From contig NZ_BAMP01000003.1 in NCBI RefSeq assembly GCF_000615975.1, positions 45,628-109,627 on the forward strand: DNA of 64,000 nt. Reading direction: 5' to 3'. Source of the DNA: Nitratireductor aquibiodomus NL21 = JCM 21793. Lineage in GTDB: Bacteria > Pseudomonadota > Alphaproteobacteria > Rhizobiales > Rhizobiaceae. Position numbers and translations under genes: made by a program. The stretch's first letter is position 1. Every line of letters starts with the position of its first letter. Of this stretch, positions 54,856-63,857 are shown in pieces. Under the pieces are notes generated by a model, which made no database searches, was not told the DNA's origin, and saw nothing but the letters and a program-made list of their open reading frames with translations.

Positions 54856-55911
54856 TCAGGTTGAGCCGCGACAGACGAGCTTGATTGACACGTGCCTCTG
54901 CGTTTGCTCCGGGGTCTCGCCCCGCAAGCGTTGCAGCATCAACTCGCCTGCCTGTGTTCCGATGTTGCGGGAATCGGCGACAATGGTCGTCAGTCCAGGT
55001 GAAATCTCTTCCGCTAGAGTTGAATCCCCGAAGCCCGCGATAGCCAGTTGCTCGGGGATACGCAACCCACACTCGCGCGCCTCCAGGAGCCCGCCGATCG
55101 CAAGCAGGTCGCTTGCACAGAAAATTGCCTGAACTTCATGATTTTCTTCCAAGAGACTGCGCATCGCCTCGCGGCCTTCCGGTACGCCGGAAACCGTATC
55201 ACGCGTGATCTCCCGCTGCACCTGAAGACCGAGCCGCTCGCAGTGCATCGCGAAGCTTTTTCTGCGCAGTGCACCACGACCGCCGCTGCGGCCGATGAAC
55301 GCCACTTTGCGATAACCGCGTTCGGCAAAATGTTCGGCAACCAACCGCGCGCCATCGGTGTTGGAGAAACCGACAAGCATGTCAATCGGATCCCGGGCAA
55401 ACGCCCAACTCTCAACGACAGGCACCCCGAGGCCCCGCAGGAACGATCGGTTCGCCTCAAGTTCCATCACGCCGGTTATGAACACCGCCGCGGGTCGCGT
55501 GGCGGTCAGAGACCGCACGAGCGTGGTCTCACGTTTATAGGAATAGGATGTGCGGCTTAAAACCACCTGGAAGCCTGCTGGTTCCAGAACCTCGGCCAAT
55601 CCCTCCACTGCGAGGCTGAACTGCTCACTTAGAATATTGGACACAAACGCCGCAACGATATCGGACTGGCCGCTGCGTAGCGCCTTGGCATGCGGATTAG
55701 AGAAGTAGCCGGTTGTCTCAACGGCCTGGCGAATGCGCTCACGCCGCTTCTCCGACACCATCTTCGGATTGCGAAGCGCCCGTGACACTGTAATCGGTGA
55801 TACACCGGCCAGGCGCGCCACTTCTTCAATGCGTACAGGGCGCCGCTCGGCACCGGCTTCCTCAGTGGGGGAGGAAACGCGTAGAACATCATCGTAGGTC
55901 GGTCGGTTCAT
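54856..55911 (-). CDS. LacI family transcriptional regulator
   Basis: A 351-residue LacI protein. Residues about 26-75 are the DNA-binding headpiece (VRIEEVARLAGVSPITVSRA; ALRNPKMVSEKRRERI) and the hinge helix NPHAKALRSGQ. The sugar-binding-protein-like sensor follows (GDSTLAEEISPGLTTIVADS; IGTQAGELMLQRLRGE). The unusual N-terminal 24 residues precede the helix-turn-helix. It is last in the operon running from 61633, nine bases after a deacylase gene, and is the natural candidate to bind the LacI-like palindrome at 61640-61655. Confidence 0.92.
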   Translation of the reverse strand: MNRPTYDDVLRVSSPTEEAGAERRPVRIEEVARLAGVSPITVSRALRNPKMVSEKRRERIRQAVETTGYFSNPHAKALRSGQSDIVAAFVSNILSEQFSLAVEGLAEVLEPAGFQVVLSRTSYSYKRETTLVRSLTATRPAAVFITGVMELEANRSFLRGLGVPVVESWAFARDPIDMLVGFSNTDGARLVAEHFAERGYRKVAFIGRSGGRGALRRKSFAMHCERLGLQVQREITRDTVSGVPEGREAMRSLLEENHEVQAIFCASDLLAIGGLLEARECGLRIPEQLAIAGFGDSTLAEEISPGLTTIVADSRNIGTQAGELMLQRLRGETPEQTQRHVSIKLVCRGST

Positions 55912-55920
55912 GCCCCATCA

Positions 55921-56958
55921 TCAGTCTGGCTGCGATACAAGCAGTTGATCCACATCGGTCAGTTCGGACGCCGCCTGGACCAGACAATCGCCCGCTTCGC
56001 AATGTGCATGCAAACGACGTGATATCACGATTCCCGGGAGTTTGAATCTGAGAGTTATCGGCTTCTCTTCGAGAGCCTCCAGATCGTGCAACAACCCGGC
56101 GGCATCTCCCGCCGCGACCGCCTGTCCGAGCCGGATATACGGCTCGAACCAGCCGCGGCGTGTTGAATAGATACCCTGATCGTGACTATGCAGGCTCAAG
56201 AACGTAGGCGCGGCCCTTTCCGAGACATGAGTGCTCAACACCGGTTTGTGGATCATGCCGAGATTCTGCATCAGGCAGTCGATTGCTTGCGCCATCCCGG
56301 CCATTGTATCGGGCGTCACCGTTCCGCCACCACCGAACTCACCGCTGATTCCAATCGCGCCAGCACGACCGGCGGCGCCCATTGACGTCGGAGAATCGCA
56401 GCCGTTCCTGGCGACAAAAGCGTATTTCTGACCGAGACTGCTTACGAGATGAAGCGCCCGCCTCGTGCGCTCGGTCGTTACCTGTTCCTCGATCAACGCG
56501 GTGGGCAGATGTTCCATCGACGTCCCGCCGGAATGCATATCGAAGATTACGTCGTGAGCGGGAAAAAGCTCATCTTCGAGATAATGTGCCAGTCGCTCCG
56601 TCGGCGTGCCCGCGGGATTGCCAGGGAACGCGCGGTTCAGATTGCCGTCATCCAACGGGGAGCAGCGCCGACCGGCCATAACGGCTGGTCCGTTGGCCAA
56701 CGGCAGGATCGTCACGGCTCCCTTCAGTTCGGAAGGCACAAGCCGCCTGATCAAATGCGCTAGGGCGAAAACCCCCTCATATTCGTCACCGTGGTTTCCG
56801 GCCATCAGAAGAAGTCGGGCCTCCCCGCTTTTCATGCGGAAAATCGGCGTCCGAACCTGGAAGTAAGGCGAACGATCCACCGAAAACGGAATTGAGAGAT
56901 AAGATGAAAACTTGCCATCTTCGACAAGATCCAGATCGCTGATAACACCGGTGTGCAC
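55921..56958 (-). CDS. Succinylglutamate desuccinylase/aspartoacylase family protein (DoeB-like)
   Basis: A 345-residue M14-type zinc deacylase. Zinc ligands His and Glu are in MAGNHGDEYEGVFALAHLIR, and the third His in FDMHSGGTSMEHLPT. NLNRAFPGNPAGTPTERLAH carries the substrate-binding Asn-Arg. A beta-barrel C-terminal domain follows. It resembles DoeB/EutE, the N-alpha-acetyl-diaminobutyrate deacetylase of ectoine breakdown, but other N-acyl amino acids are possible. A second member of the family is at 61698-62738. It lies between RidA and LacI genes in the operon. Confidence 0.9.
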   Translation of the reverse strand: MHTGVISDLDLVEDGKFSSYLSIPFSVDRSPYFQVRTPIFRMKSGEARLLLMAGNHGDEYEGVFALAHLIRRLVPSELKGAVTILPLANGPAVMAGRRCSPLDDGNLNRAFPGNPAGTPTERLAHYLEDELFPAHDVIFDMHSGGTSMEHLPTALIEEQVTTERTRRALHLVSSLGQKYAFVARNGCDSPTSMGAAGRAGAIGISGEFGGGGTVTPDTMAGMAQAIDCLMQNLGMIHKPVLSTHVSERAAPTFLSLHSHDQGIYSTRRGWFEPYIRLGQAVAAGDAAGLLHDLEALEEKPITLRFKLPGIVISRRLHAHCEAGDCLVQAASELTDVDQLLVSQPD

Positions 56959-57019
56959 GGATAATCTTCCTGATGGCTATGGGAAGAGGCGGACGCGCGT
57001 GACGTCCGTCTCTTTAGGC

Positions 57020-57367
57020 TCAAAGAGAGGCGACTGCGGTCATTTCCACGCGCAGATCGGGGTCGGCCAGCCTGGCTTCGACACAGGCACGCGCCGGAGG
57101 ATTTTCCAGATCGACCCATTTGTCCCAGACCGAGTTCATCGCGTCGAAATCCGTGATGTGCGGAAGAAAAACATTCACCGCCACAATCCTGGACTTCGAA
57201 GACCCGGCACGCTCGACGAGCGAGAGGATCTTCGCAAGAACCTCTTCGGTCTGCTGTTCGATGGAAGCCTTGCGATTGTCCGCGACCTGACCTGCCACGT
57301 GCACAAGGCCGTTGCAGGCCACTGCCTGACTCATGCGGGAGCCGCGTTCCAAGCGCTCGATAGACAT
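57020..57367 (-). CDS. RidA family protein
   Basis: A 115-residue Rid-family enamine/imine deaminase or relative. Seen are MSQAVACNGLVHVAGQVADN, KILSLVERAGSSKSRIVAVN, VFLPHITDFDAMNSVWDKWV and the ending PARACVEARLADPDLRVEMTAVASL. The conserved Arg (in PARACVEARL, before Glu) is the residue that binds the imino acid carboxylate in RidA. It lies between the deacylase and binding-protein genes; a threonine dehydratase in the same system would generate enamine intermediates that RidA can discharge. Confidence 0.93.
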   Translation of the reverse strand: MSIERLERGSRMSQAVACNGLVHVAGQVADNRKASIEQQTEEVLAKILSLVERAGSSKSRIVAVNVFLPHITDFDAMNSVWDKWVDLENPPARACVEARLADPDLRVEMTAVASL

Positions 57368-57395
57368 GGAAAATACCTCTCTTATTACTCGTTCT

Positions 57396-58183
57396 TCAGA
57401 TACGCGGCAGGTTGTCCTGCTTCACGTTGAACCATTTCTCCTGCAATGCCGGCAGCTTGCCGTTCAAGCGGTTGGAGAAAAGGAACGTGTCGATCCACCG
57501 CAGGAAATCCGGCTCGCCCTGCTTGATAGCGATGTGTGCCGGCGACTGGCGGATAAGGAACTTGCGTTCCATCTCAACATCGGGATTGTCTTTTGCCGCT
57601 TCGGCAACAATGGCACTGTTCTCGGCAAAGCTCTGCGCCTGACCGGCCATGTATGCCGAGAGGGTCGAAGCGACATCCTCGAAGCGAATGAGCTTTGCTT
57701 CGGGCGCGTTGTCGGTCAGCCAGAGATCGAGCGTCGTTCCCTTGGCCACTGCAATGCTCGTGCCGGCAAGTTGGTCCGGCGTCTCAGCCACGGGCATGTC
57801 GGCGGCTCCGTAGACACCGAGCTCGACCGCTGCATAGGGCTGAGAAAACGCGACCTGCTGAGCGCGCTCCGGCGTTGCCCCGATGGCTGCGATAAGAATG
57901 TCGACCTTGTCCGCCATCAGGCTGGGAATGCGGTTCGGGCCCGTGACCTGCACGATTTCGAGATCGACGCTAGATCGCTTGCGAGAAGTTCGGCGACTTC
58001 CACATCGAGGCCGGTCGCCTCTCCGCTCTCATCCTTGAAGCCCCATGGTGCGACATCAAGCAGTATGCCGACGCGAATTTCGCCGGCGGACAGAATATCC
58101 TGCAACTGGTCAGCCTTGGCTGGCGCCGCGGCGGCGCCGACAGCCATAGCGGCCGCGGCTATGAATTGAGCCAATCGTTTCAT
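57396..58183 (-). CDS. Amino acid ABC transporter substrate-binding protein, frameshifted as sequenced
   Basis: About 262 residues of a cluster F (GlnH/HisJ-like) binding protein. A Sec signal, MKRLAQFIAAAAMAVGAAAA, ends near AKA. The first frame has IRVGILLDVAPWGFKDESGE; a one-base loss near 57969 leads to VQVTGPNRIPSLMADKVDIL and GATPERAQQVAFSQPYAAVE. The C-terminus NGKLPALQEKWFNVKQDN is typical. It serves the adjacent two permeases and ATPase. Confidence 0.9.
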
Positions 58184-58197
58184 CTGTGTTCTCCTCT

Positions 58198-58926
58198 CTA
58201 GTGATTGCTTCCAATGAAGCTCTTCAGCTCCGGTGTTTTGGGACTACTGAAAAGCTCCGAAGGAGGTCCTTCTTCCCAGACACGCCCCTGATGCATAAAC
58301 ACGATCTTCGTCGCGACATCGCGGGCGAAGGCCATTTCGTGCGTCACCAGAATCATCGTCATGCCGCGCGAAGCCATATCCTCCATGACCTTCAGCACTT
58401 CGCCCACAAGTTCGGGATCGAGTGCGGAAGTGACCTCGTCGAAAAGCATCAAGTCGGGCGACATGGCCAGGCAGCGCGCTATCGCGACGCGTTGCTGCTG
58501 ACCGCCTGAAAGCTGCTCCGGATAGGCATCGATCTTTTCCGAGAGCCCAACCTGCGCCAGAACCTTTTCGGCCAGCGCCCGTGCATCGGCTTTTGAGACC
58601 CGGCCGGTTCGAATGGGAGCAAGCGTGATGTTTCGCTCGACCGTGAGATGCGGGAACAGGTTGAACGCCTGAAAAACGATGCCCACTTTCTGGCGAAGCT
58701 CGCGCAGTTTCTTCATCTGCCCGTGTACCTGCTGTCCTTCAACGCGGATTTCCCCGTCCTGGATGTCCTCCAGCCCGTTGATACAGCGCAAAAGCGTGCT
58801 TTTGCCGGAGCCGCTTCGGCCAATAATGGTTACGATCTCGCCTTCTTCCACGGTGAGCGAGACATCCTTCAGAACCTCCAGCGCCCCAAAGGATTTGCGA
58901 ACATTTTTGATTTCAACCAGTGCCAT
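58198..58926 (-). CDS. Amino acid ABC transporter ATP-binding protein (GlnQ type)
   Basis: A 242-residue ATPase starting MALVEIKNVRKSFGALEVLK at ATG 58926. Walker A GRSGSGKST (about 36-44), Q-loop VGIVFQAFNLFPHLTVERN, signature LSGGQQQR, Walker B LMLFDEVTSALD, H-loop LVTHEMAFA. The longer frame from 59196 overlaps the permease gene and is spurious. Start overlaps the permease stop by 14 bases; the binding-protein gene follows 14 bases later. Confidence 0.94.
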   Translation of the reverse strand: MALVEIKNVRKSFGALEVLKDVSLTVEEGEIVTIIGRSGSGKSTLLRCINGLEDIQDGEIRVEGQQVHGQMKKLRELRQKVGIVFQAFNLFPHLTVERNITLAPIRTGRVSKADARALAEKVLAQVGLSEKIDAYPEQLSGGQQQRVAIARCLAMSPDLMLFDEVTSALDPELVGEVLKVMEDMASRGMTMILVTHEMAFARDVATKIVFMHQGRVWEEGPPSELFSSPKTPELKSFIGSNH

Positions 58927-59563
58927 TGAGACGCGCCTCGAGTGAACGGGACCATTGAGTGAGCGGAAAACAGATCGCGAAATAAATTGCCGCGATGATG
59001 CTGTAGACGAGTAGCTGCTGGAATGTCGCCGCGCTGGCGATCTGACCTGCGCGCGTGAGCTCGACAAACCCCACCACGGATGCCAGCGATGTGCCCTTGA
59101 TGAGCTGCACAAGGAAACCGACCGTTGCCGGAAGCGAAATCTTGAGGGCCTGAGGGGCGATGACGAAGACGAACTGCTCCCAGCGGCTAAGCCCAAGGGA
59201 CGCAGCGGCCTCCCATTGCGTGTATTTCACGGCCTGAATGCCCCCACGCCAGATCTCTCCAAGGAAAACGCCTGAGTAAATCGAGAAGGCCACCGTCACT
59301 GCCATCAGCGAGGGAACCTCGACGCCAAGAAAAACAGGCATCCCGAAATAGAAGAACATCAGAAGCGCCAGAAGGGGGACGCCCTGCACCAGTTGCAGGA
59401 ATGCGGAAGCCATCCAGCGAATGGGTGCAACGTTGCTGGTGCGAAGCAAGGCAAGGGTCAAGCCCAGCAGGCCGCCAAACACGAAGGACAGAACGACAAG
59501 AACGAGCGTCCATTGAAGCCCTTCAAGAAAGGCCATGAGATCGACAAGGGATAAAGTACGCAT
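58913..59563 (-). CDS. Amino acid ABC transporter permease
   Basis: A 216-residue HisM/GlnP-type permease with five helices. MRTLSLVDLMAFLEGLQWTL leads to GLLGLTLALLRTSN; the EAA loop reads KYTQWEAAASLGLSRWEQFVFVIAPQALK (about 128-156). It pairs with the permease 14 bases upstream and is translationally linked to the ATPase by overlap. Confidence 0.93.
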   Translation of the reverse strand: MRTLSLVDLMAFLEGLQWTLVLVVLSFVFGGLLGLTLALLRTSNVAPIRWMASAFLQLVQGVPLLALLMFFYFGMPVFLGVEVPSLMAVTVAFSIYSGVFLGEIWRGGIQAVKYTQWEAAASLGLSRWEQFVFVIAPQALKISLPATVGFLVQLIKGTSLASVVGFVELTRAGQIASAATFQQLLVYSIIAAIYFAICFPLTQWSRSLEARLNGTG

Positions 59564-59577
59564 GCTCTGTTCTCCGA

Positions 59578-60246
59578 CTACCGCCGCACAGGCCAGCGAA
59601 ACGCGACAGCCCCCACAATCGCGAAGATGACGCGGCTGGCGACAACCAGTGCGACATAGATCGCGGAAATGAGCGCGTAGACTTCGAAGCTGCGGAAGGT
59701 TCGGGATTCGACGAAGGTCGCGGTGTGAAAAAGCTCCTCAGCCGCGATCTGGGAAGCGACCGATGTGCCAAGCAGAAGCAGGATCAACTGACTGGTGATC
59801 GAAGGGTAGATGTTACGCAGCGCCGGAGCGAGAACGACATAGCGAAAGACCTCGAACCGAGTCAGCCCCAGGCACTCACCCGCTTCCACCTGGCTTTTGG
59901 GAATGGAGGCGAGGCCCGAACGGATAATCTCGATCGCGTAGGCACCGAAATAGATGCTCAAGGCGACGCAAGCCGCCGGAAAAGGCGCCAGTCTGATTCC
60001 AGCGCTCGGAAAGATGAAGAAGATAACGAACAGCTGTATGAGCGGCGGGGTGTTGCGGATGAGTTCGATATACGCCTTCACCAAGATCCGCACAGGCTTG
60101 GGGCCACTACCCACGAGAACAGCGCCAACAACGCCAATCAAAAGCCCGAAGAATGCCGCGATGGCTGTCATTTCCAAGGTATTGACGATGCCGTGCAGGA
60201 ACTCGTCCTGATAGCGCAATACCTGCTGAAAGTTCAGGTTCTGCAT
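59578..60246 (-). CDS. Amino acid ABC transporter permease
   Basis: A 222-residue HisQ/GlnP-type permease: FLHGIVNTLEMTAIAAFFGL, LIGVVGAVLVGSG, AYIELIRNTPPLIQLFVIFF (the family's RNTP motif) and EAA loop PKSQVEAGECLGLTRFEVFRYVVLAPALR. It starts four bases after the stop of the aldolase-like gene, so they are cotranscribed. It forms the membrane channel together with the next permease. Confidence 0.93.
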   Translation of the reverse strand: MQNLNFQQVLRYQDEFLHGIVNTLEMTAIAAFFGLLIGVVGAVLVGSGPKPVRILVKAYIELIRNTPPLIQLFVIFFIFPSAGIRLAPFPAACVALSIYFGAYAIEIIRSGLASIPKSQVEAGECLGLTRFEVFRYVVLAPALRNIYPSITSQLILLLLGTSVASQIAAEELFHTATFVESRTFRSFEVYALISAIYVALVVASRVIFAIVGAVAFRWPVRR

Positions 60247-60250
60247 CTGG

Positions 60251-61633
60251 TTATCCGAAAGAGGTTGCGTGCACGGATGTCACGCGATGATTGTCATCGA
60301 CGACAAAAAAGTGTCGCCAGCGATCGAAGCAGGTGCACGGATGAGAAATGCCGAACTCGATGATGTCACCCACCTTGACATCGACACTCTGCTTCAGGCG
60401 AAGAAAGCCATGCTGATCGTTGAGTTTCTCGACCTCCGAAAAACCATCCAGCGTGGCATTGCACAGACCATCACGCCAGGATTTCAGCGCCAGCGGAAAT
60501 CCCTGATCGAAAGAGACATCACGCATTCCGATGCCGCAAATTGCCAGATCGCTTTCCGGGCGTGACAGAACCTGCGCCCAAACCCGCATTGCCGGCTGGA
60601 ACACGCACGCGGCATTTCCCCCTGATACAAATCCATTGCGCGCGTCCATACGCTCGAGGGCCTGCGCATAAACGCCGTGATCGTGAAAGAAGATCGCGCC
60701 ACTGCGAAGGATGAGATCGATATTGCCATCCGCGCGGGCCAACGGAGACAGGGCATCCACAACCAGATCGAAATATTGCGACCCGCCGGAAGAGAGAACC
60801 AAACGGCGCTCGGGCACAGCACTCCGCACCAGGTCGAACACGCTTTTCAGCAGATCGTTCAAGTTCCTGATCGCTTCCACTGTCGCAGCGGGATCCGCCG
60901 AAGCCACAGCCCCTTCGTAGGCGGCAACACCGCCAAGACGCACATGCTTAAGCGTCAGCGCCTTCCCGATAACCTTTCGTGCCTGCTCGACATCACGCAG
61001 CCCTGCCCGTCCGAGCCCCACTTCGACAAGAACTGGAAACACCCGACCGGAAATCTCCCCTGCCCGGTCGGCAACAGCGAGCGATGCTTCGGAATCCGCG
61101 AACAGGACGACCTCGGCGTCTGGATAGGCATTGAGCAAGCGCCCCAACCCGTCGCCCATGCGCTCACCGCCTAGCTGGTTGGCAATCAGAAGCCGCTTAA
61201 CACCGCCCCGCAGCATGACACTCGCCTGCTGGAGATTGGCAACGGACACGCCCCAGGCACCTGCATCCATCAGGTCATGAGCTATGTCGACCGACATCGG
61301 CGTCTTGATGTGCGGAGCCAGAAGCGCGCCGTGTTCTCTGGCATATGCAAACATCGCATCCCGATTGCCATTGTAGGCAGAACCGGAAACGGTCAGAACG
61401 GGATAAGAGAGGTCTCCACCGCTCACCGACCAGCCGAACCCAGCAACGTCACTCGCTGCGAGTGACACCGTTCCAGCCGGAACACCGCGAATCGTGTCGT
61501 CAATGCAAAACGCGGCATTTGCCACGCCGAGGCCGCCATGCGAGTGGGCCGTTTTGTGTATGTCGCCGCGACGGTCTGGCATCCGTTGTTGCATCGATTG
61601 GTGCTTTTCCAGCGTGAGAGAGTGTGTAGACAT
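60251..61633 (-). CDS. D-threonine aldolase / D-serine dehydratase-like PLP enzyme (alanine racemase N-terminal fold type)
   Basis: A 460-residue fold-type III PLP enzyme. The PLP lysine is in LLAPHIKTPMSVDIAHDLMD, the phosphate-binding region is near SSGGSQYFDLVVDALSPL, and a C-terminal metal site HPCTCFDRW resembles the His-Cys pair of D-serine dehydratase/D-threonine aldolase. The substrate should be a beta-hydroxy D-amino acid. The N-terminus is uncertain: ATG 61633 lies six bases from the putative LacI operator and has no ribosome-binding site, while ATG 61594 has GGAAAAG upstream. It is first in the operon and divergent from the second deacylase. Confidence 0.87.
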   Translation of the reverse strand: MSTHSLTLEKHQSMQQRMPDRRGDIHKTAHSHGGLGVANAAFCIDDTIRGVPAGTVSLAASDVAGFGWSVSGGDLSYPVLTVSGSAYNGNRDAMFAYAREHGALLAPHIKTPMSVDIAHDLMDAGAWGVSVANLQQASVMLRGGVKRLLIANQLGGERMGDGLGRLLNAYPDAEVVLFADSEASLAVADRAGEISGRVFPVLVEVGLGRAGLRDVEQARKVIGKALTLKHVRLGGVAAYEGAVASADPAATVEAIRNLNDLLKSVFDLVRSAVPERRLVLSSGGSQYFDLVVDALSPLARADGNIDLILRSGAIFFHDHGVYAQALERMDARNGFVSGGNAACVFQPAMRVWAQVLSRPESDLAICGIGMRDVSFDQGFPLALKSWRDGLCNATLDGFSEVEKLNDQHGFLRLKQSVDVKVGDIIEFGISHPCTCFDRWRHFFVVDDNHRVTSVHATSFG

Positions 61634-61639
61634 CGTGAT

Positions 61640-61655
61640 ATGACAACGTTATCAT
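61640..61655. promoter_or_regulatory. LacI-type operator candidate in the divergent promoter
   Basis: ATGACAACGTTATCAT is a 16-bp palindrome with a central CG and one mismatched pair, the hallmark of LacI-family sites. It lies between the divergent aldolase-like and deacylase genes. The LacI gene at the end of the minus-strand operon is the obvious binder. Confidence 0.6.
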
Positions 61656-61697
61656 TTTGAACATCAGACGCAACCCCCAAATGATAGGGACGCCATT

Positions 61698-62738
61698 TTG
61701 AGCTACGAGACTCCCCCTGAACCGCGTCAAGGAAGCGCTTTTGCCACCGTCGACTTCGAACGGGAGGGCAAGCAGACGGGTTTCATTCATATTCCGCATT
61801 CACCGCATTCCGACGCCTGGGGTGCAACACGAATCCCCATTGCTGTCCTGAAGAATGGGGATGGGCCCACAGCGCTTTTGACGGGCGGCAATCACGGGGA
61901 TGAGCATGAAGGCCCGATAACACTGGGAGAACTGTTCCGCGAACTCGACCCGCGCCACATTTCCGGGCGTCTAATACTGATCCCGGCACTCAACCTGCCC
62001 GCCGTGAGGGCTGCGCATCGCACCTCGCCGGTTGACGGACTGAATCTCAACAGAACCTATCCCGGAGATCCACAGGGCACGATCTCCCAGCAAATTTCGG
62101 CCTTCGTGTGTGACCATCTTTATCCGATCTCGGACGCATTCATCGATCTTCATTCGGGAGGGTCGTCACTCGATATTCTGCCGAGCGCAATTGTCGAACC
62201 CACAACGGATCCTGACCACCAACACCGCAACATCGAGGCGGTGCTGGCCTTCGGGGCACCAATGACCGTGGTGATTAGCAATCTGGGCGAGCAGCGTTCA
62301 TCGACGGCGGCGGCCGTCAAGGCGGGACTTACAACCGTCGGCACGGAAATGGCTGGAACCGGCACGGTGTCAATGGATGCTTTGCACATCTGCAGGACCG
62401 GCGTTCGGAACGTGCTGAAACATTTAAAGATTCTCGAACCTGATGAGAGGCCGGGCGGTGCGTCCGGCGCACGCAAAGTGCTCGAAATCCCAGGCGCTAA
62501 GGGATATGTGTTCGCGCCGGAAGGGGGTGTTTTCGAACCATTCGCCCCCCTGGGAACAGAGGTCCGCGCGGGCGAGCCGGCAGGCCAAATCCACTTCGTC
62601 GACAATCCCGAGCGCCCGCCACTCCAACTTCGTTATGGTCAGGACGGCATTCTCTACGCCAAGCGCCATCCGGGACGCGTGGAACCGGGAAATTGCTGCC
62701 TGGTCATCGCCACGCCTTTTGAAGGAATGCTGTCATGA
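61698..62738 (+). CDS. Succinylglutamate desuccinylase/aspartoacylase family protein (DoeB-like), second copy
   Basis: A 346-residue M14-type zinc deacylase: zinc site LLTGGNHGDEHEGPITLGEL, NLNRTYPGDPQGTISQQISA and DLHSGGSSLDILPSAIVEP. Translation apparently starts at TTG 61698, seven bases after AGGGACG, because no ATG lies nearby in frame. It shares motifs and length with the copy at 55921-56958. ATGA overlap with the dehydratase gene shows coupling. It likely removes an N-acyl group before the dehydratase acts (inference). Confidence 0.9.
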   Translation: MSYETPPEPRQGSAFATVDFEREGKQTGFIHIPHSPHSDAWGATRIPIAVLKNGDGPTALLTGGNHGDEHEGPITLGELFRELDPRHISGRLILIPALNLPAVRAAHRTSPVDGLNLNRTYPGDPQGTISQQISAFVCDHLYPISDAFIDLHSGGSSLDILPSAIVEPTTDPDHQHRNIEAVLAFGAPMTVVISNLGEQRSSTAAAVKAGLTTVGTEMAGTGTVSMDALHICRTGVRNVLKHLKILEPDERPGGASGARKVLEIPGAKGYVFAPEGGVFEPFAPLGTEVRAGEPAGQIHFVDNPERPPLQLRYGQDGILYAKRHPGRVEPGNCCLVIATPFEGMLS

Positions 62739-63666
62739 TCGACATCGAGGACATCCGGGCCGCCTCAGCAAGGATTTCTCCTTATGTGCGACGGACACCG
62801 CTCCTGCCTGCGACCCAGCTAAGCAAATCGACTTCTTGCGGCGAACTTTATCTCAAGCTGGAGTGCCTTCAACCATCGGGGTCCTTCAAAGCAAGAGGTG
62901 CTGCGAACAAACTCTTCTCCGCCTCACCCAACGACGTTAGGCACGGGCTGGTGGCGGCTTCGGGTGGAAATCACGGACTGGCCGTCGCCCGCAGCGCCAA
63001 TCTCGCCGGCGTCCCCGCGCACATCTTCCTTCCAGACAACGTTCTCCCGGACAAGATCGAGAAGATGAAACGCTGGGGTGCGACCGCGGTGATCGCCGGA
63101 AAGAACTATGACGAGGCGAACAGCGAAGCGCTGGAACACGCACAACGAACGGGTGCGCTGTACTTCCACTCATTTGCAGATCCGACGATCGTGGCAGGTC
63201 AGGGCACCGTGGGTCTGGAAGTTCTCGAGGACCTTCCTGATGTCGACACCATCGTCGTGGCAATCGGCGGCGGCGGCTTCATCACCGGCGTCGCAGTGGC
63301 ACTGAAAGCAGCCCGCCCGGAGATACGGGTGATTGGCGTGGAGCCCGTCGGATCGCCGACCCTCCACAAGTCCATGGAAACAGGAAGTGTCGCAGAACTG
63401 GAGCGTATCACCACATCGGTTCCCACCATGGCATGCGACGTACAGACCACGCGCTGTTTGCACTGGCCCGTACAGTGATCGACGACATCGTGCTTGTCGA
63501 AGACGAGGCGATGGCCAATGCGGCGAAAAACCTCTGGTTCGAATTCGGCATTGCCGCCGATCTCAGTGGCGCAGCGGCGGTTGCCGCACTTTCGGAGGGA
63601 CTTGTTTCAGTGAAGCCGGGCGAAAAAATCTGCGCGCCCGTCTGCGGCGCGGGATTGCCATTCTAG
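62735..63666 (+). CDS. Threonine/serine dehydratase family PLP enzyme, frameshifted as sequenced
   Basis: About 310 residues of a fold-type II dehydratase. PLP lysine is in LQPSGSFKARGAANKLF; SGGNHGLAVA and the glycine loop AIGGGGFITGV bind the cofactor. A one-base loss near 63450, after TTSVPTMACDVQTT, splits off the end: ALFALARTVIDDIVLVEDEA and APVCGAGLPF. EutB of hydroxyectoine use and catabolic IlvA belong to the same family. It is coupled to the deacylase gene and probably produces a keto acid and ammonia, with RidA handling the enamine. Confidence 0.9.
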
Positions 63667-63857
63667 CCAGGCAATCAACGCCTGCCCCGCGGGGTTATGA
63701 TGTCCTATTGGTTCCGGGCGGACCGCCGAAGGTGAACCTTCTTATCACCACGGTATGCATCGCGTTTTTTTCGCGGGCGGACGGTGAGACTGCGTGGTGG
63801 CTGGAATGGATACCCGCAGAATGCCGCCGCCCTGACCGGGCAGCGACTGGGCCAAAT
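63667..63857. other. Convergent intergenic stretch
   Basis: About 190 bases without a gene. The palindrome CCCCGCGGGG (about 63685-63694) and GAAGGTGAACCTTC (about 63728-63741) could form small hairpins between the converging dehydratase and kinase genes; neither has a T run. Confidence 0.3.

Noticed and set aside
58927..59196. N-terminal extension of the amino acid transporter ATPase
   Set aside because: The extra residues overlap the permease gene and lack ATPase-family similarity; ATG 58926 starts the family-typical MALVEIKN.
54856..63666. A standard ectoine/hydroxyectoine degradation cluster
   Set aside because: No ectoine hydrolase, cyclodeaminase, aminotransferase or Asa-type regulator gene was found; only DoeB-like and EutB-like proteins are shared.
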